The notes beneath the pieces are model-generated. The model had not been told where the DNA came from. It saw nothing but the letters and a program-made list of their open reading frames with translations, and did not search any database. DNA of 64,000 bases. Origin: Paralithodes platypus. Taxonomy: Eukaryota; Arthropoda; Malacostraca; Decapoda; Lithodidae. Within the stretch, counting starts at the first letter, position 1. Every line of letters starts with the position of its first letter. Made by a program: the position numbers and the translations under genes. Location of the stretch: NCBI GenBank assembly GCA_032716605.1, contig CM064512.1, positions 22,135,810 through 22,199,809 of the forward strand, written 5' to 3'. Below, piece by piece: positions 9,001 through 18,186 of the stretch.

Positions 9001-10726
9001 TGTTGAACCCAGTCCAACTGCTGATGGACTGGTCCTCATGGTCTGACATTCGAGTAAGAAGCCAGATATGGTTCTTTGTCTTTGAATCCTGGACTTCCTT
9101 GGTAGTGTCGACATACGCAGTCTCAATCCTAGGTGGCCCTGCCCGCCGCCCAACATTGTATATTGGCAGCATTGATGATGTCTGAGTGATGCTTCTTATC
9201 TTGGACTTGGTAATCTCTGGCAGGACTTTCTCTGGCACAGAGCCTGCAACCTTGGACTGGACAGCAATGCCATTGACTCTATGAGAAGTACCTGCTCCAC
9301 TTAGGGTCTCTTCAAGTCGGTCAATGTTATCCCAGGCCAGGGTTGTGAACACACCAGGGTAGATGTTTGCTGGCAGTGGAATGTCATCCTTTGAGCATTC
9401 CAGCTTCTGGATACAAAGGGCTGTATCGATCTCCTCAAACATTGAGTAAGACACACAGTGACCAAGACGATTCAGAGTTCGGATCAGTTCTGTGTTTCCT
9501 GTCAAAGACTTTACAGCATTGGTCAGCAGTACGTGCTTGGGTGGTTTTGTCTTGCCACTGGTAACAGCAAAGACCAAGTCACTGCCAAAGGAAGTGGCAA
9601 GACGTTGAGCTCTTTCAGAGGGAGTTTCACACTCACACTCTCCTGTCAGCAGGGTGTGCAGGAATTGAGTGACTGCTGCAGGAATGACATTCTGATCTGT
9701 ATCGGGAGGCCATGGCTGACTCACATCTTGTTTATTGATCTCATTCCTCAGCTGCATTCCTGCTTTGGTTAAGACATCTTCAGAGTTAGCTGCTCTTGCT
9801 TCTTGCAGGTCTTTTGCCATTTTGTGTGCTTGCCGGGCAAGGTCGTCCATTGAGAGGCTGCGTGGATAGATTAGAAGCTTTCCTTTCTCATCTGGGACAA
9901 AGCGTAGTGATTCTCCAAACTCGGTTTCAATCTTTCGGCGAACATGTTTCTTTGTCGCTGGTTTCAGTTGGATAATACCACGGGACATCATGGATCTCTC
10001 AAGCCTAGATGTGAGGTTTGTCATAGGCAGTACCTCTGGGTTGGGGAATAATTTGGTCCTTATATACAAGCAGAGTTCCTCGAGGGCTTCTGTCTCAACC
10101 TCTTCGTAGCGTGCTTCCTCGCTTTCTTCCTGATTTTCACCTGCACCCGACCTGGCGGCCGCTGGGAAATCATCTTTTGTGAAGAGTTTGTAGCACGACT
10201 TGTGGTAGTGACCCTCTGCAGCAACAAGGTCTCTGCTAACTAAACCAAGGATTCTCTGGTTGAGTTTCCTTATTGCTGCTCTGCGAATCTTCTCATCTGC
10301 TCGTAGCTCAACACACTGTATGAGTGGCTCCCTTGTCTTTGTTGTTTTTATGTACTTGCTTGACTTCTCGCAGAAGATACATACTTTGGCATACACCCTG
10401 CTAGTACTAGGGGCATCCCTTGATGCCCTCCTCCTGGGGTCGACGCTTGCTGATTCTATCTTGACACCCTTGGCAAGGATAGAATCCAGTGACTTCTTCA
10501 TTGTAAAGAGACTACGACATTTACGGTGATAATGTATGTGTGGTATTCCTCCTTCTTCAAGGCCCTTGGCTGCTTCCAGGACTGGATCATGCTGCCTGAT
10601 TTCTGCAGCCCTGAGCAATGTGTTCCAGGAGTCCAAATCCTGTGGTGACACCAGAGCATCGCTGTCATCATCAGAGCAGTGGATGATACAGTCGATCCGT
10701 GCTCTCTTCCTCGCAGATGGTTCCAT
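6089..10726 (-). CDS. ~1,545-residue nuclease-like protein of a candidate transposon (PIN/FEN-like signature, CXC tail)
   Basis: One open frame; the stop is at 6089. I start it at the ATG at 10726 (MEPSARKRARIDC). The frame stays open to an ATG at 10795, but that extension runs through a strong 3' splice-site sequence (TTTTTTGCAG, ending at 10753), so an upstream exon is likely. Visible parts, approximate positions from 10726: Cys/His clusters with CIFCEK...YHKSCYKLFT (115-180); a central AWDNIDRLEETLSGAGT block (465); VCVFDQALHAKA (627) then RMGVFHTICNLIS (657); a nuclease-like series IIDGMSLVHKL (1117), RIDVVFNIYKE, TQEEADTRLLLHA (1260), TAEDTDVMVLCL (1285) and TGCDTVSAFAGRGK (1345), resembling the acidic residues of PIN/XPG-FEN nucleases; and a CXC/TSO1-like Cys array (CKCVRSCELPKCTCLSNGLK, about 1487-1515). 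An acidic tail ends it. The function is not established; a transposase role is inferred from the flanking TIRs. Confidence 0.75.
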   Translation of the reverse strand: MEPSARKRARIDCIIHCSDDDSDALVSPQDLDSWNTLLRAAEIRQHDPVLEAAKGLEEGGIPHIHYHRKCRSLFTMKKSLDSILAKGVKIESASVDPRRRASRDAPSTSRVYAKVCIFCEKSSKYIKTTKTREPLIQCVELRADEKIRRAAIRKLNQRILGLVSRDLVAAEGHYHKSCYKLFTKDDFPAAARSGAGENQEESEEARYEEVETEALEELCLYIRTKLFPNPEVLPMTNLTSRLERSMMSRGIIQLKPATKKHVRRKIETEFGESLRFVPDEKGKLLIYPRSLSMDDLARQAHKMAKDLQEARAANSEDVLTKAGMQLRNEINKQDVSQPWPPDTDQNVIPAAVTQFLHTLLTGECECETPSERAQRLATSFGSDLVFAVTSGKTKPPKHVLLTNAVKSLTGNTELIRTLNRLGHCVSYSMFEEIDTALCIQKLECSKDDIPLPANIYPGVFTTLAWDNIDRLEETLSGAGTSHRVNGIAVQSKVAGSVPEKVLPEITKSKIRSITQTSSMLPIYNVGRRAGPPRIETAYVDTTKEVQDSKTKNHIWLLTRMSDHEDQSISSWTGFNIKMRRDIAVVQDTVSYLPTINAPATEMSTVNEILEQTHAIMQSLQLNKIVCVFDQALHAKAAEVIWKQEKFKNIIIRMGVFHTICNLISTIGKRFQDAGLRDLCVESGIIAEGSVSGVMNGKRYNRAVRLHKLVYEALMRLAWKGFLSWLEENHSRDIHHLDETLKDINSFHSNVSQGLFQELMESESCTHIMKLFQVYLETLRDEHNLSAFWMSYLDMVEIMLDLIRASREGNWMLHLGAIRQMIPWCFAYDKVNYARFLTYYYALMSRLPIEHPEVHEHFMQGGFSVQIGSKNPFGRIPVDQTIEETINKDTQTPGGTKGFSLKGGAVARYYLTSEYRSRYLRQLRTMVVGQKYTDFSHPDLQMPRIKRDEADVQSLVQLMETSWLNPFNAEQEDLVSLSTATMAPPEFVKDLLGAYRIGEDAYQAFKEERLEIDTPTIQFHDTMTKTKLRTFTNIRMKPRSQDHAKEVILKADRNLFGQMILVAENRKLKMSDVLAHPLGPLPWALASGDGSLRKTNKAALAKELERNVSPAKVIPEPSATIIDGMSLVHKLKGNDKTFSQLAGTALSHAVHEGAKSRRIDVVFNIYKETSIKDAERAKRSAGTGIHFKNIQPGHNIQQWRKLLGSSSNKASLIKFLVEEWKAPQHREKLKDKELYVTCEQRCFKITKEQWEEAPELKSTQEEADTRLLLHALHAAESGNKSVIITAEDTDVMVLCLGMCHKIPSHLFQKCGTKNRTRFLDITTLSRTLGGSVCDSLIGMHAFTGCDTVSAFAGRGKMTTLKQVKMDKTYQHAFHELGRSWEVSPELFEKLQEITCHMYLPSTHTTKVNKLRYELFCARRGEVESSQLPPCEDCLFMHALRANYQAAIWRRSLQSQPFVANPTDCGWMTDEDGKLAVNWMRGSPAPDAVMQLLSCKCVRSCELPKCTCLSNGLKCTDMCRLQTCQNKAIEEEPVAQQSDSESDVDDI

Positions 10727-10752
10727 CCTGCCGTCAAACAGTCGACACACAC

Positions 10753-10763
10753 CTGCAAAAAAT
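10753..10763 (-). promoter_or_regulatory. Probable 3' splice acceptor at the start of the long ORF
   Basis: The minus strand reads TATTTTTTGCAG immediately before GTGTGTCGACTG. The polypyrimidine tract plus CAG fits an intron end, placing the first residues of the longer open frame inside an intron. Confidence 0.4.
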
Positions 10764-10839
10764 ATCACCATTAAACCATGAACAAACAAACACATTACAT
10801 GGAAACCACTCTACATATGTTTGCTCCTTCCAATAATAA

Positions 10840-11110
10840 ATTATCCCCAAAATATAACAAAAAATCCCCAAATATGAAATAAACCCCTAAATATGGAGAA
10901 ACTTGAAATACACATCGGAATAATTCTTGTAGAGAATCAAATAAGCTACAAGAGCTGTTAGAATATATTTTTCAATGTTCCCCATATTTAAGGATTTATT
11001 CTAGATTTAGAGGAAAATACCCAAAATATAGAGTATATTCCGAAATATGAGGAAATTTGAAAAATACCTAGGAACAACTCTGGTAGAGAATATAATTCTA
11101 CATAGGTGTT
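10840..11110. repeat. Imperfect direct duplication in the leader of the long-ORF element
   Basis: The block around 10890-10955 (AATATGGAGAAACTTGAAA ... TGTAGAGAATC) recurs around 11058-11110 (AATATGAGGAAATTTGAAA ... TGGTAGAGAAT), about 165 bp apart, each preceded by CCCCAAATAT-like runs. It is non-coding and lies between the first codons and the right TIR, where a promoter would be expected. Confidence 0.5.
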
Positions 11111-11223
11111 CAAAGTTTCGCGATGATTGTGAGATGGATTTTAAAGAAAATGAGGAAAACGCCGAGCGTCACGCTAAAAATCTTTATTTTTGGGTAGCGC
11201 CCCTATTGCATCAAAAAAATTAG

Positions 11224-11349
11224 ACTAAGCTACCAGTGCGAGAAGGCTATCATATCTTAATGTACTTACAGTCACTCTATAAACATTTTAGTACCATTCG
11301 TGTTTAGTCACCCCAGGTGGTACCGATATCTGGCCTGGCTCATGGACTA
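11224..11349 (-). repeat. Right TIR of the long-ORF element
   Basis: Inverted partner of 5761-5897. Reading inward on the minus strand it runs TAGTCCATGAGCCA, GATATCGGTACCACC, GGGGTGACTAA, GATATGATAGCC, TGGTAGCTTA. Confidence 0.7.
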
Positions 11350-11400
11350 AAACTACACTAGGATAAAACATACTTGTGGGGCAACATAAAGAGAGAGAGA

Positions 11401-12609
11401 CGGACATAAAGTGTATAGACAACAGACAAAGTGTATAGACAACAGACACACGGACATAAAGTGTATAGACAACAAACACTCTGACATAAAGTGTATAGAC
11501 AACAGACACACAAACAAAGTGTATAGACAACATACACACAGACATAAAGTGTATAGACAAGACACACAGACATGAAGTGTATAGACCACAAACACACTGA
11601 CATAAAGTGTATAGACAACAGACACACGTACATAAAGTGTATAGTCAACAGACACACAAACATAAAGTGTATAGACAACAGACACACAAACAAAGTGTAT
11701 AGACAACATACACACAGAGACAAAGTGTATAGACAACAAACACACTGACATAAAGTATATAGACAACAGACACACTGACATAAAGTGTATAGACAACAGA
11801 CACACGGACATAGAGTGTATAGTCAACAGACACACTGACATAAAGTGTATAGTCAACAGACACACGGACATAAAGTGTATAGTCAACAGACACACGGACA
11901 TAAAGTGTATAGTCAACAGACACACAGACATAAAGTGTATAGACAACAGACACGCAGACATAAAGTGTGTAGACAACAGACACACAGACATAAAGTGTAT
12001 AGACAAGAGACACACATACATAAAGTGTATATACAACAGACACACGGACATAGTGTATAGACAACAGGCACACGGAAATAAAGTGTATAGACAACAGACA
12101 CACGGACATACAGTGTATAGACAACAGGCACACAGAAATAAAGTGTATAGACAACAGACACACGGACATAAAGTGTATAGACAACAGACACACGGACATA
12201 AAGTGTATAGACAACAGACACACGAAAGTGTATAGACAACAGGCACACAGACATAAAGTGTATAGACAACAGAAACACAGACATAAAGTGTATAGACAAC
12301 AGACACACAGACATAAAGTGTATAGACAACAGACACACGGACATACAGTGTATAGACAACAGGCACACAGAAATAAAGTGTATAGACAACAGACACACGG
12401 ACATAAGGTGTATAGACAACAGACACACGGACATAAAGTGTATAGACAACAGACACACGAAAGTGTATAGACAACAGGCACACGGACATAAAGTGTATAG
12501 ACAACAGACACACAGACATAAAGTGTATAGACAACAGACACAAAGTGTATAGACAACAGACACGGACATAAAGTGTATAGACAACAGACACACGGGCGTA
12601 AAGTATATC
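11401..12609. repeat. Minisatellite, 30-bp unit, about 40 copies
   Basis: Tandem copies contain GTGTATAGACAACAGACACA followed by a variable CGGACATAAA. A few units are shortened, for example CGAAAGTGTATAGAC at 12222 and 12470. The unit is a multiple of three and contains no stop in several frames, so it produces long open frames on both strands (up to about 420 codons). Their products are only a 10-residue repeat (LLSIHFMSVC-like) and are not genes. Confidence 0.95.
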
Positions 12610-13169
12610 AGGGAGTTGCAGCTGCAAGTGTACATAAAATCCCGAGATTCTAAAAAAAGACCCTAGGTCTACTCCCCCAGACAGTAAACCTTCTCACCTC
12701 CCAAACCTTTACTACAACCTCTGGGTTTTGTTGGAGGACTAAAGTTGGATTCAGCGATTTTATGGGCGAAGTTTGTTGGAACTTCTACAACTTATGATCT
12801 TGGTTACTGCGCTGTTATTTCCGGTCGTATTATTTGTCAAGTGCATTTGTTTTCCTTATGTCGAACAAACACAAAAATCTAAATGTTGATTGAAAAGAAA
12901 CTCATATCCTTTCAATGGGATAACGAATTTTGTCGAACAAATACAAAGATCTGAATGTAGATTGAGGAGAAATTTAAAGTTTGTCCATGTTGTCGTCTTC
13001 AGATTGAAAGGGCTAAATAAATTTGTTGGGTGATGCCAGTCTCATTGGCAAATATAAAGGAACTATGTATTTATTAGTGATATAATGGCTCTGTATTACT
13101 GAGTTTCATAAAGTAGTCGTTGAGTTCTCTGTGTTTCATTCACCTTTTAATTCACTATAGTAAAGTTGC
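12610..13169. other. Non-coding spacer
   Basis: AT-rich sequence with two related short segments (TGTCGAACAAACACAAAAAT at about 12858, TGTCGAACAAATACAAAGAT at 12933). I see no ORF, RNA gene or transposon end. Confidence 0.5.
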
Positions 13170-13440
13170 TTTTTTTTTTTTTTTTTTTTTTTTTTCTATA
13201 TTCCAACTACTCCCTCTCGGGCATAGGCTGAGAGCCTGTACATGCCACCGCTCAACACGGTGAAGCCCGTGAGGTCTTGTTCCAGCCTGGGGAGTGAGAC
13301 ATGTGAAGCATCCATCATAGCTCGAAGCAGCTCCATCTCTGAAGCGGCCGGTTGCTTCGCTCAAGTGCTTCACCGTCTCACCCTCCAGACTCAGACCCTC
13401 ACTCTCAGAACGCCACCTATTGAGCAGTGAACTCAATATG
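13170..13440 (-). mobile_element. Possible poly(A)-tailed retroposed fragment
   Basis: On the minus strand, about 240 bp of GC-richer sequence ends in an uninterrupted run of 26 A (13170-13195). That is the mark of an RNA copied by LINE machinery. Just before the tail a short open stretch reads LPRLEQDLTGFTVLSGG. No clear target duplication or pol III box was found, so the source RNA is unknown. It could also be a simple A-run beside unrelated DNA. Confidence 0.35.
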
Positions 13441-13772
13441 GACTGCTTATGGTGGGGGTTGAATATAGTTTGCTGTGTTTTTCAGCTAGCTACCTAATCA
13501 TTCCAATACAATGACAATATTTTAAATTTATTCTATCTAAAAGTAGAAGATTTTACATAGTTTTGTTTTATTTGTGTAAGAAGGGGGCAAGTGCCTTTGG
13601 GAAGTGAAGGGGTACAAGCTATCTCAATTATTAATTTGACACCTACCTACTATGGGTTTCAGAGGCCGTGTGGCACCGTTCTTCGTGAATAACTTCTTAA
13701 CAAACAGTTGGATCAGTATGATATTTTGACACCGCCTTTTTCAGAACGTCCCCTGATTTACGTCAATATAGT

Positions 13773-13820
13773 GCATTACCAAACGTTTAGAAATAAGCCA
13801 CTTGTCCCTGTGTCATGAGG
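13773..13820 (+). repeat. Left outer inverted repeat of the nested complex
   Basis: The reverse complement starts CCTCATGACACAGGGACAAG and ends GGTAATGC. It matches 28801-28848 in opposite orientation with a few differences. It directly abuts the truncated RNase H of the second Gmr1-like element, so it is probably that element's 3' region. Confidence 0.8.
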
Positions 13821-13821
13821 A

Positions 13822-15177
13822 GCTAAAACTCCTTTTCAATAGTAGAGTAACTTCTCTGGTATCGTTTAAGCTTAGTCGAATGATAGACCACAGGATGTAA
13901 GATACCACTTTTAGGATCCTCTTGCAAAAGCACTGCCCCAACACCTCGATCACTTTCGTCGACCTGGAGATGGTAGGGCAAAGACGGGTCTGGCGAACGG
14001 AGTACCGGTTGAGATGAGAGGAGTTCCTTGAGACGGCTAAAGGACTCAGCACAGGCAGGGCTCCACTCAAACCTCTGTTACTGACTGGTGAGATCAGTAA
14101 GAGGTGAGGAAACCTGTGCAAAATTACTGCAGAATTTACGGTAGAATCCACACATCTCAAGGAATCTCATGAGGGACTTGCGGGTCGTAGGGGTAGGGTA
14201 CTGCAGTATGGTCTGGATGTTGGCATCCTTGGGTCTTGTCTGTCCATGGCCTACCACGTGCCCAAGGTAGGTAACTGTGCCTCGGCCGAACGTTGACTTC
14301 GCTAGGTTTATCGTGAAGCCGGCACTGGCGAGGCACCCCAAAACTTCCGCAACCTGGCCACATGCTGTACCCAAGAGTCTGCAACGACCACAATGTCATC
14401 AAAATATGCATTAACACCTAAATTCTGAATAGTATGCGAGATGGTTCTTTGGAAAGTTGAGGGAGCATTTATCATACCAAAAGGCATGACCTTATACTGA
14501 TACAGACCAAAATGGGGTGATAAATGCAAAGATTACTTTAGCTCGGTCTGTAAGTCCTATCTGATAATAACCCTTTTGCAGGTCAACAGTGGAAACAAAT
14601 CTAGCCTGTCCTACTTCATCAAGCAAGTCATCTATACGTGGGAGAGGAAAAGCATCCGCTACTGTTACTGAATTAACTTTACAGTAGTCAGTATACAATC
14701 TAAAAGAACCATCTGGCTTGGGGACAAGTAGAGAAGGTGAAGCCCAAGGTGAATAACTTGGTTCAATTAAATCATTATCAAGAAGATATTTGATTTCACA
14801 TTTTAAAATATCCTTTTTGTGAGGACTAAGCCTGTAAGGTGATTGTTTTATAGGCTTTACATTTACATCACATAATTTAACATCATGATAGTGAGATTGA
14901 CAGAATCCAGGACTATCTTTAATTACTGTAGGAAACTCAAGCAAGACTGTTATTAAATCACTGTGTTGCTCCTTACTTATATCTTTACAGTACAGTTCAA
15001 AATTATCTAAGATTATACTGTTAACATGGTTACCACCAGACGTGGGAACCGGAACACAACTTTGAACAACAGTCTCTGGGTCGTCAACCTCCACTACGGA
15101 TTTTGTACATACAGCAAGACACACTGGATCTTTCTCTGGGTCTCTGTCAAAATAGGGCTTAAGCTGGTTAACATGTA
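13822..15177 (-). pseudogene. Reverse transcriptase and truncated RNase H of the decayed Gmr1-like element
   Basis: The RT starts in the linker after integrase (HVNQLKPYFDRDPEKDP) and carries gypsy RT motifs: YRLSPHKKDILKCEIKYLL, SPWASPSLLVPKPDGSFRLY, FVSTVDLQKGYYQIGL, QYKVMPFGMINAPSTFQR and the catalytic box YFDDIVVV (usually YLDD or YVDD), then TYLGHVVGHGQ. Frame changes occur at about 14510 and 14370, and an in-frame TAA at 14078. RNase H begins with LQVDESDRGVGAVLLQ and ends at YSTIEKE, where the sequence switches to the 48-bp inverted repeat. The C-terminal half of RNase H is missing. The order after integrase is the diagnostic feature. Confidence 0.85.
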
Positions 15178-15185
15178 CTAGGCGA
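15178..15185. repeat. Target-site duplication (left) of hAT MITE
   Basis: CTAGGCGA, identical to 16568-16575; an 8-bp duplication as made by hAT transposases. Confidence 0.9.
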
Positions 15186-16567
15186 CAGTGGTGGGCGTGG
15201 GCGCGCCAATTTGGCGCTCTGCGATCCGGTGCGCACTACCAATATAGAGGAGCGTGGAGTGAGGAGCAGCTAAAATCTGAACTCGGAGTGCAGGCGGGGA
15301 GGCAGCTTGAATTTTGCGCTCCTTTCTGGTGCTCCGGAAGCGATTTTTCCTGTCCACAACAGATTCAAGAACGTCATTATCGTGTACAGTCATCGTACGG
15401 TGTTAGTGAACTGTGATACAGTGATACTATGATACTGACAGTGCCACCTTCAAACCCTGGAAAGGTAAGAACCTGGCCAGTGCCAGAGTTTTTTTTTTGT
15501 TTTTTTGTTTGGCTAAATCTATCAAGTTGGGTGAGAAAGGAAGGATAATGGTAAAAAAAACACTCCCCTTGTCCATTTTCGCCAGAAATCAGGTCCCCGA
15601 TAGTCGCGAACGTAGCTGAAAAGAGTCAAAAGACCCTATAGACTTCAGAGACTTATCATTTCATGGTATCGATACTATCGGAATGTTACTTGAATGTATG
15701 GGTGTGAGGGTGGTTTGGGGGATGGTGGGGGGAAGGTAGAAGGATAATTGTCTAATTGACTCGTGTTACAGATATGAAGCTGATTGGTGAGGTAGTTTCG
15801 CCACCACAGATTTTCCTTTTTTTTCTTGTTTTCCTTTCTACGCTGGAAGTAGGTTGTGGGAGGTAGTTGGGGGTCTGGTGGAGGGAAGGCAGAAGGGTAA
15901 GGCACTTGTCACACAAATATGGAACCGATTGGTGCAATAGTTTCGCCGCCACAAATTTTCCTTTTTTGTTTTCCTTGTGAGGTGACCGATAGTCAGCGAG
16001 TGGGTGGGAGGAGGGGTTTGGGGTAGTGGTGGTGGGTATGCAGAAGGGTAAGGTACATGTGGTAAAAAACTAAAAATATGAAAGCCATAGGTGCAGTCGT
16101 TTCGCTGCTACAATTTTTTTTCGGCGAGTCGGTATATAATTATATACGGACCTGGCACTGGGCGTGACAACTGACAAGACCCTAGTTCCGGCCGTATATA
16201 TACCGTCGAAGACTGGTCAGCGGGTCATCCATGATATGAAGTCAATCATATCATTGATATGACATAAAGAATTACAGAAACTGAGAAAGTGAGAAACTTA
16301 AACTTCAGAAAGACACCATGACTTGATGTTTTTTGAATTTTTGAATTTTTTGAATTTAATGAAGTGAAAGACAAAGGATTGTATTAATTTAGGTAAATAA
16401 TTAAATAACTTCTAGAATCTATTTTTTACTTTTTTTGGGAGCGCAGAGCGGGAAGCGCATCGGGTCGGCTTACCAAAGGAGCGCGTGAGCGCTGCCGCAT
16501 TACCTTATGTCTGAGGAGCGCGGAGCGCTGCCGCATTACCGGTCCCACCGGAGCGCGCCCACCACTG
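15186..16567. mobile_element. Non-autonomous hAT element (1,382 bp) inside the Gmr1-like pol gene
   Basis: The ends are CAGTGGTGGGCGTGGGCG and, inverted, CAGTGGTGGGCGCG. They are flanked by a perfect 8-bp duplication CTAGGCGA. There is no transposase. GAGCGC-rich subterminal repeats are dense near both ends (15200-15340 and 16435-16560). The middle (about 15675-16166) is a separate dispersed repeat that recurs at 51640-51947. The insertion splits the linker between integrase and RT and must be younger than the host element. Confidence 0.9.
15675..16166 (-). repeat. Dispersed repeat shared with 51640-51947
   Basis: Blocks such as AATATGGAACCGATTGGTGC, TTTCGCCGCCAC, GTCAGCGAGTGGGTGGGAG, GGTAAGGTACATGTGGTAAA and CCTGGCACT are shared, in the same orientation, with 51640-51947. 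Its own interior is a partial duplication (TTTCGCCACCACAGATTTTC, then TTTCGCCGCCACAAATTTTC). The other copy ends in CAGCGGG-TTAA, suggesting a piggyBac-type MITE; this copy lacks that end. Confidence 0.6.
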
Positions 16568-16575
16568 CTAGGCGA
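16568..16575. repeat. Target-site duplication (right) of hAT MITE
   Basis: CTAGGCGA, identical to 15178-15185. Confidence 0.9.
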
Positions 16576-18185
16576 GAACTCTTTTTATGATCAGGAGTCT
16601 CGATCACATAGTTTAGTTTAGACAACTTCGTATAGACATGGTAAGGTCCCTGATATTTACCTTTTAGAGGTTTACCAGACACTGGGAGATAGCGAAGCAC
16701 TTTGTCACCCACTTTGAATGATACCTCCCTAGATTTCTTGTCATCCTGTATTTTCATTTTTGACTGACTCTTCTTCATAGTGGCAAGGGCAATCTCTCGG
16801 ACTGTAGCCATTTTAAGCTTAAGTGAATTGATATATTCAGATACAGTGATAGAAGGATGTGAAGATGGCTCTGTGAACCATGAATCCTTAAGGACTATCA
16901 GAGGGCCTCGAATTTGTCTACCGTACAAAAGCTCAAATGGAGAATAGCCTAAAGATTCCTGAGGGGTCTCACGAATAGCAAAGAGAAGATAATCTATGTC
17001 CTCATCCCAATCTTTACTTGACTCGTGACAGTACTTCTTTACCATGGATTTAAATGTTTGGTGAAAGCGCTCGAGATACCCTTGTGTTTGTGGACGGTAT
17101 GCTGTAGAGATCTGCTTGTTATTAAGTTCCTTTATAACTTGGGTCATTAAATCACTAGTATAATTTGTACCTTGATCAGTTTGTATAGATTTTGGAATGC
17201 CTACCCTCGTGAATAAATGTAACAAGTGCTTAGGTACCTGCTTAGATTTAATGTCACGCTTAGGGAAAGCTTCTGGATATCTAGTTGAGGCACACATTAC
17301 AGTTAATAAATATTGGTTACCCTTTTTTGTTCTAGGCACAGGGCCCATACAATCTACTACAATTTTCTCAAATGGTTCAGATGTTATGGGAATTGGATGT
17401 AAAGGAGCTGGAGGAATCACATCAGAGGGCTTACCCACAACCTGACACACATGACATGTGTTTACATATTTCTCAACATCCCTTTTCATACCTGGCCAAA
17501 AGTAGTGTTGGAGTAACTTTTTGTATGTCTTTTTCTGTCCCAGATGATCTGACATGTGCTAAACTGATTACTGGACTTCGAATTGAACTTGGCAAAATTA
17601 CTTGTGTAGTCTTAGACCAGGTATCATTGTCACTAAGCTCAGGCGGGTGATAACTACGCATTAAAACTCCAATTTGATTAGGGTTTTTAGGGCTAGAAGT
17701 AACTTCATCAGCAATATGTCTTAAGGACGCTAAGCTCGGATCAGAATTTTGTGCAACAATTAAATTTGACTTACTGAAATTATGCTGGGCGAGGTCGTCT
17801 TGGACTGGTGTGGGAAGGTCCACCTCTGTCCTGCCCGATTGAGACCGGGTGACAACACACACAGGGAATATCTCTGGATCCGCGGCGTCTATCTCCTCGG
17901 TCGGGCCGGTCGAGAAGGGAACCTCCCGCAACGCCAGAGCCGGAATCATCCCTGACCCTGCGACATTATTCCCGAGGAGAAAATCCACACCTGGAATGGG
18001 CAAATCATTAATCACTGCAACACTTAATTTACCTTTTACCAGATTACTGTCAAGCATTAACTCAGCCTCCTTCACCTGTTGTCCCACACCAACTGTTTGC
18101 AAGTTTAAGGTTTTACCTGTATAGTTTACATTTGAATTATCAGATAATACTTTACGGCTGATGATACTCTGGCTGGATCCCGTGT
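16568..18185 (-). pseudogene. Protease and integrase of the decayed Gmr1-like element
   Basis: Protease begins at about 18183 with DTGSSQSIISRK, but the codon before DTG is TGA where the intact relative at 1-3169 has CGT (Arg). A CGA-to-TGA change at a CpG is the simple explanation. The protease continues through LPIPGVDFLLGNNV to CVVTRSQ and then goes straight into the integrase N-terminal region. A frameshift at about 17560 precedes the integrase HHCC end (CHVC). The catalytic triad regions are intact: VVDCMGPV, IQTDQGTNYTS, GYLERFHQ. The C-terminal GPY/F-like module reads GKYQGPYHVYTKL. The region is interrupted at 16568 by the hAT element. Confidence 0.88.
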
Positions 18186-18186
18186 C

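Larger units (their letters stand above)
5761..11349 (-). mobile_element. Candidate DNA transposon: imperfect TIRs around a single very long ORF
   Basis: Imperfect inverted repeats of about 125-140 bp face each other at 5761-5897 and 11224-11349. The outermost matching block is TAGTCYATGAGCCA. The best conserved blocks are GATATCGGTACCACC, GGGGTGACTAA, GATATGATAGCC and TGGTAGCTTA. Between them lies one uninterrupted gene of about 1,545 codons and an AT-rich leader (10797-11220). No certain target duplication is visible; short A-runs flank both ends. The protein resembles a family of very long uncharacterised proteins that I recall as multicopy in aquatic invertebrate genomes. The TIRs suggest it is mobilised as a DNA element. 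The superfamily is not assigned here. Confidence 0.6.

Noticed and set aside
11353..12627. Open frames of 240-424 codons over the 30-bp array
   Set aside because: They are products of a stop-free repeat with period divisible by three; open frames exist on both strands and the peptides are 10-residue repeats.
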